Assembly: GCA_023144875.1 (NCBI GenBank)
Contig: JAGLEW010000026.1
Location: 1 to 6,140 of the forward strand
Reading direction: 5' to 3'
Length of the DNA stretch: 6,140 nt
Origin: Methylococcales bacterium
GTDB taxonomy: Bacteria; Pseudomonadota; Gammaproteobacteria; Methylococcales; Methylomonadaceae
Shown in pieces: positions 5,962 through 6,140 of this stretch; the first letter of the stretch is position 1, and each line of letters starts with the position of its first letter. The notes below the pieces were generated by a model, which saw only the letters and a list, made by a program, of their open reading frames with translations, did no database searches and was not told where the DNA came from. Position numbers and translations under genes: made by a program.

Positions 5962-6140
5962 AATTTGAGGTTATAAGTGAAACTTGGCTATTTTTTGCAA
6001 GACATTAAAGCGTGTTAAATAGGAGCTATTCAATAAAAACTGATGTTTGAGGTTAATTTTTTTAGTAACCTACGCTATTCTTTATAAATAAAATTAGCGC
6101 TAATAGTGGTTTTTTGTACTTCACTTGAGGGAGTTCAGAT
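5962..6140. other. Intergenic region downstream of the helicase gene
   Basis: These 179 AT-rich bases carry no gene that can be supported. Only weak hairpins are present: AATAG/CTATT around a three-base loop (6018-6030) and AGGTTA/TAACCT around a T-rich loop (6051-6070). No strong GC-rich terminator with a T-run was found. A purine-rich GAGGGAG (6128-6134) near the right edge could be the ribosome-binding site of a plus-strand gene beginning just outside, since the window ends in AT. TTTGAGGTTA occurs twice (5964-5973 and 6046-6055), which may be chance. Confidence 0.5.
6093..6104. other. Perfect 12-base palindrome ATTAGCGCTAAT
   Basis: The two 6-base arms meet with no spacer, so it is poorly suited to an RNA hairpin but suits a dimeric DNA-binding protein. 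TATAAA (6083-6088) lies just upstream and a six-T run (6110-6115) just downstream. It could be an operator for a gene to the right or part of a weak terminator. The sequence alone does not decide. Confidence 0.35.

Noticed and set aside
6043..6087. A 14-codon open frame (MFEVNFFSNLRYSL) after an AGGAG
   Set aside because: The AGGAG is 17 bases away from the ATG, too far. The frame is tiny and made of AT-rich codons.
1..6140. Defence system, mobile element, CRISPR array or new multi-gene system
   Set aside because: All four genes are recognised housekeeping genes. No spaced repeats, integrase, transposase or terminal inverted repeats are visible, and the only repeats are in-frame within bamC.

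Overview
The window is AT-rich (roughly 40 % G+C by eye), gene-dense bacterial DNA. It holds two divergent transcription units made of housekeeping genes. PurL is the long, single-chain form. BamC is an outer-membrane lipoprotein found mainly in gamma- and betaproteobacteria. DapA matches the E. coli enzyme residue for residue at the active site, and the helicase is of the CsdA/DeaD type. Together these point to a gammaproteobacterium, but the genus cannot be fixed from this sequence. There are no tRNA or rRNA genes, insertion sequences, CRISPR arrays or signs of recent gene transfer.

The minus-strand unit, in order of transcription, is dapA (4066 to 3191), bamC (3184 to 2090) and purL (2069 running off the window at base 1). 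The gaps are 6 and 20 bases with no terminator between the genes, so it reads as a dapA-bamC-purL operon. An extended -10 promoter lies 43 bases upstream of dapA. The products serve three processes: the first step specific to lysine and diaminopimelate synthesis, the outer-membrane beta-barrel assembly machine, and the fourth step of purine synthesis. The purL gene is absent from a simple ORF list only because it is cut by the window edge. Its frame is open for all 689 codons visible here.

The plus-strand unit is a complete DEAD-box RNA helicase gene of the deaD/csdA type (4243-5961). It is divergent from dapA across a 176-base intergenic region that holds candidate promoters for both sides and a pyrimidine-rich tract before the helicase ribosome-binding site. 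The last 179 bases are non-coding as far as can be seen. They include a 12-base perfect palindrome and end in a purine-rich stretch that may be the ribosome-binding site of a gene starting just past the window.

I see no new multi-gene system here. The most unusual item is the BamC protein. It keeps the lipoprotein signal and a C-terminal helix-grip domain, but its middle is a long low-complexity linker built from two separate tandem repeat families (three 19-residue units and two 18-residue units). It appears to have only one helix-grip domain, where E. coli BamC has two.
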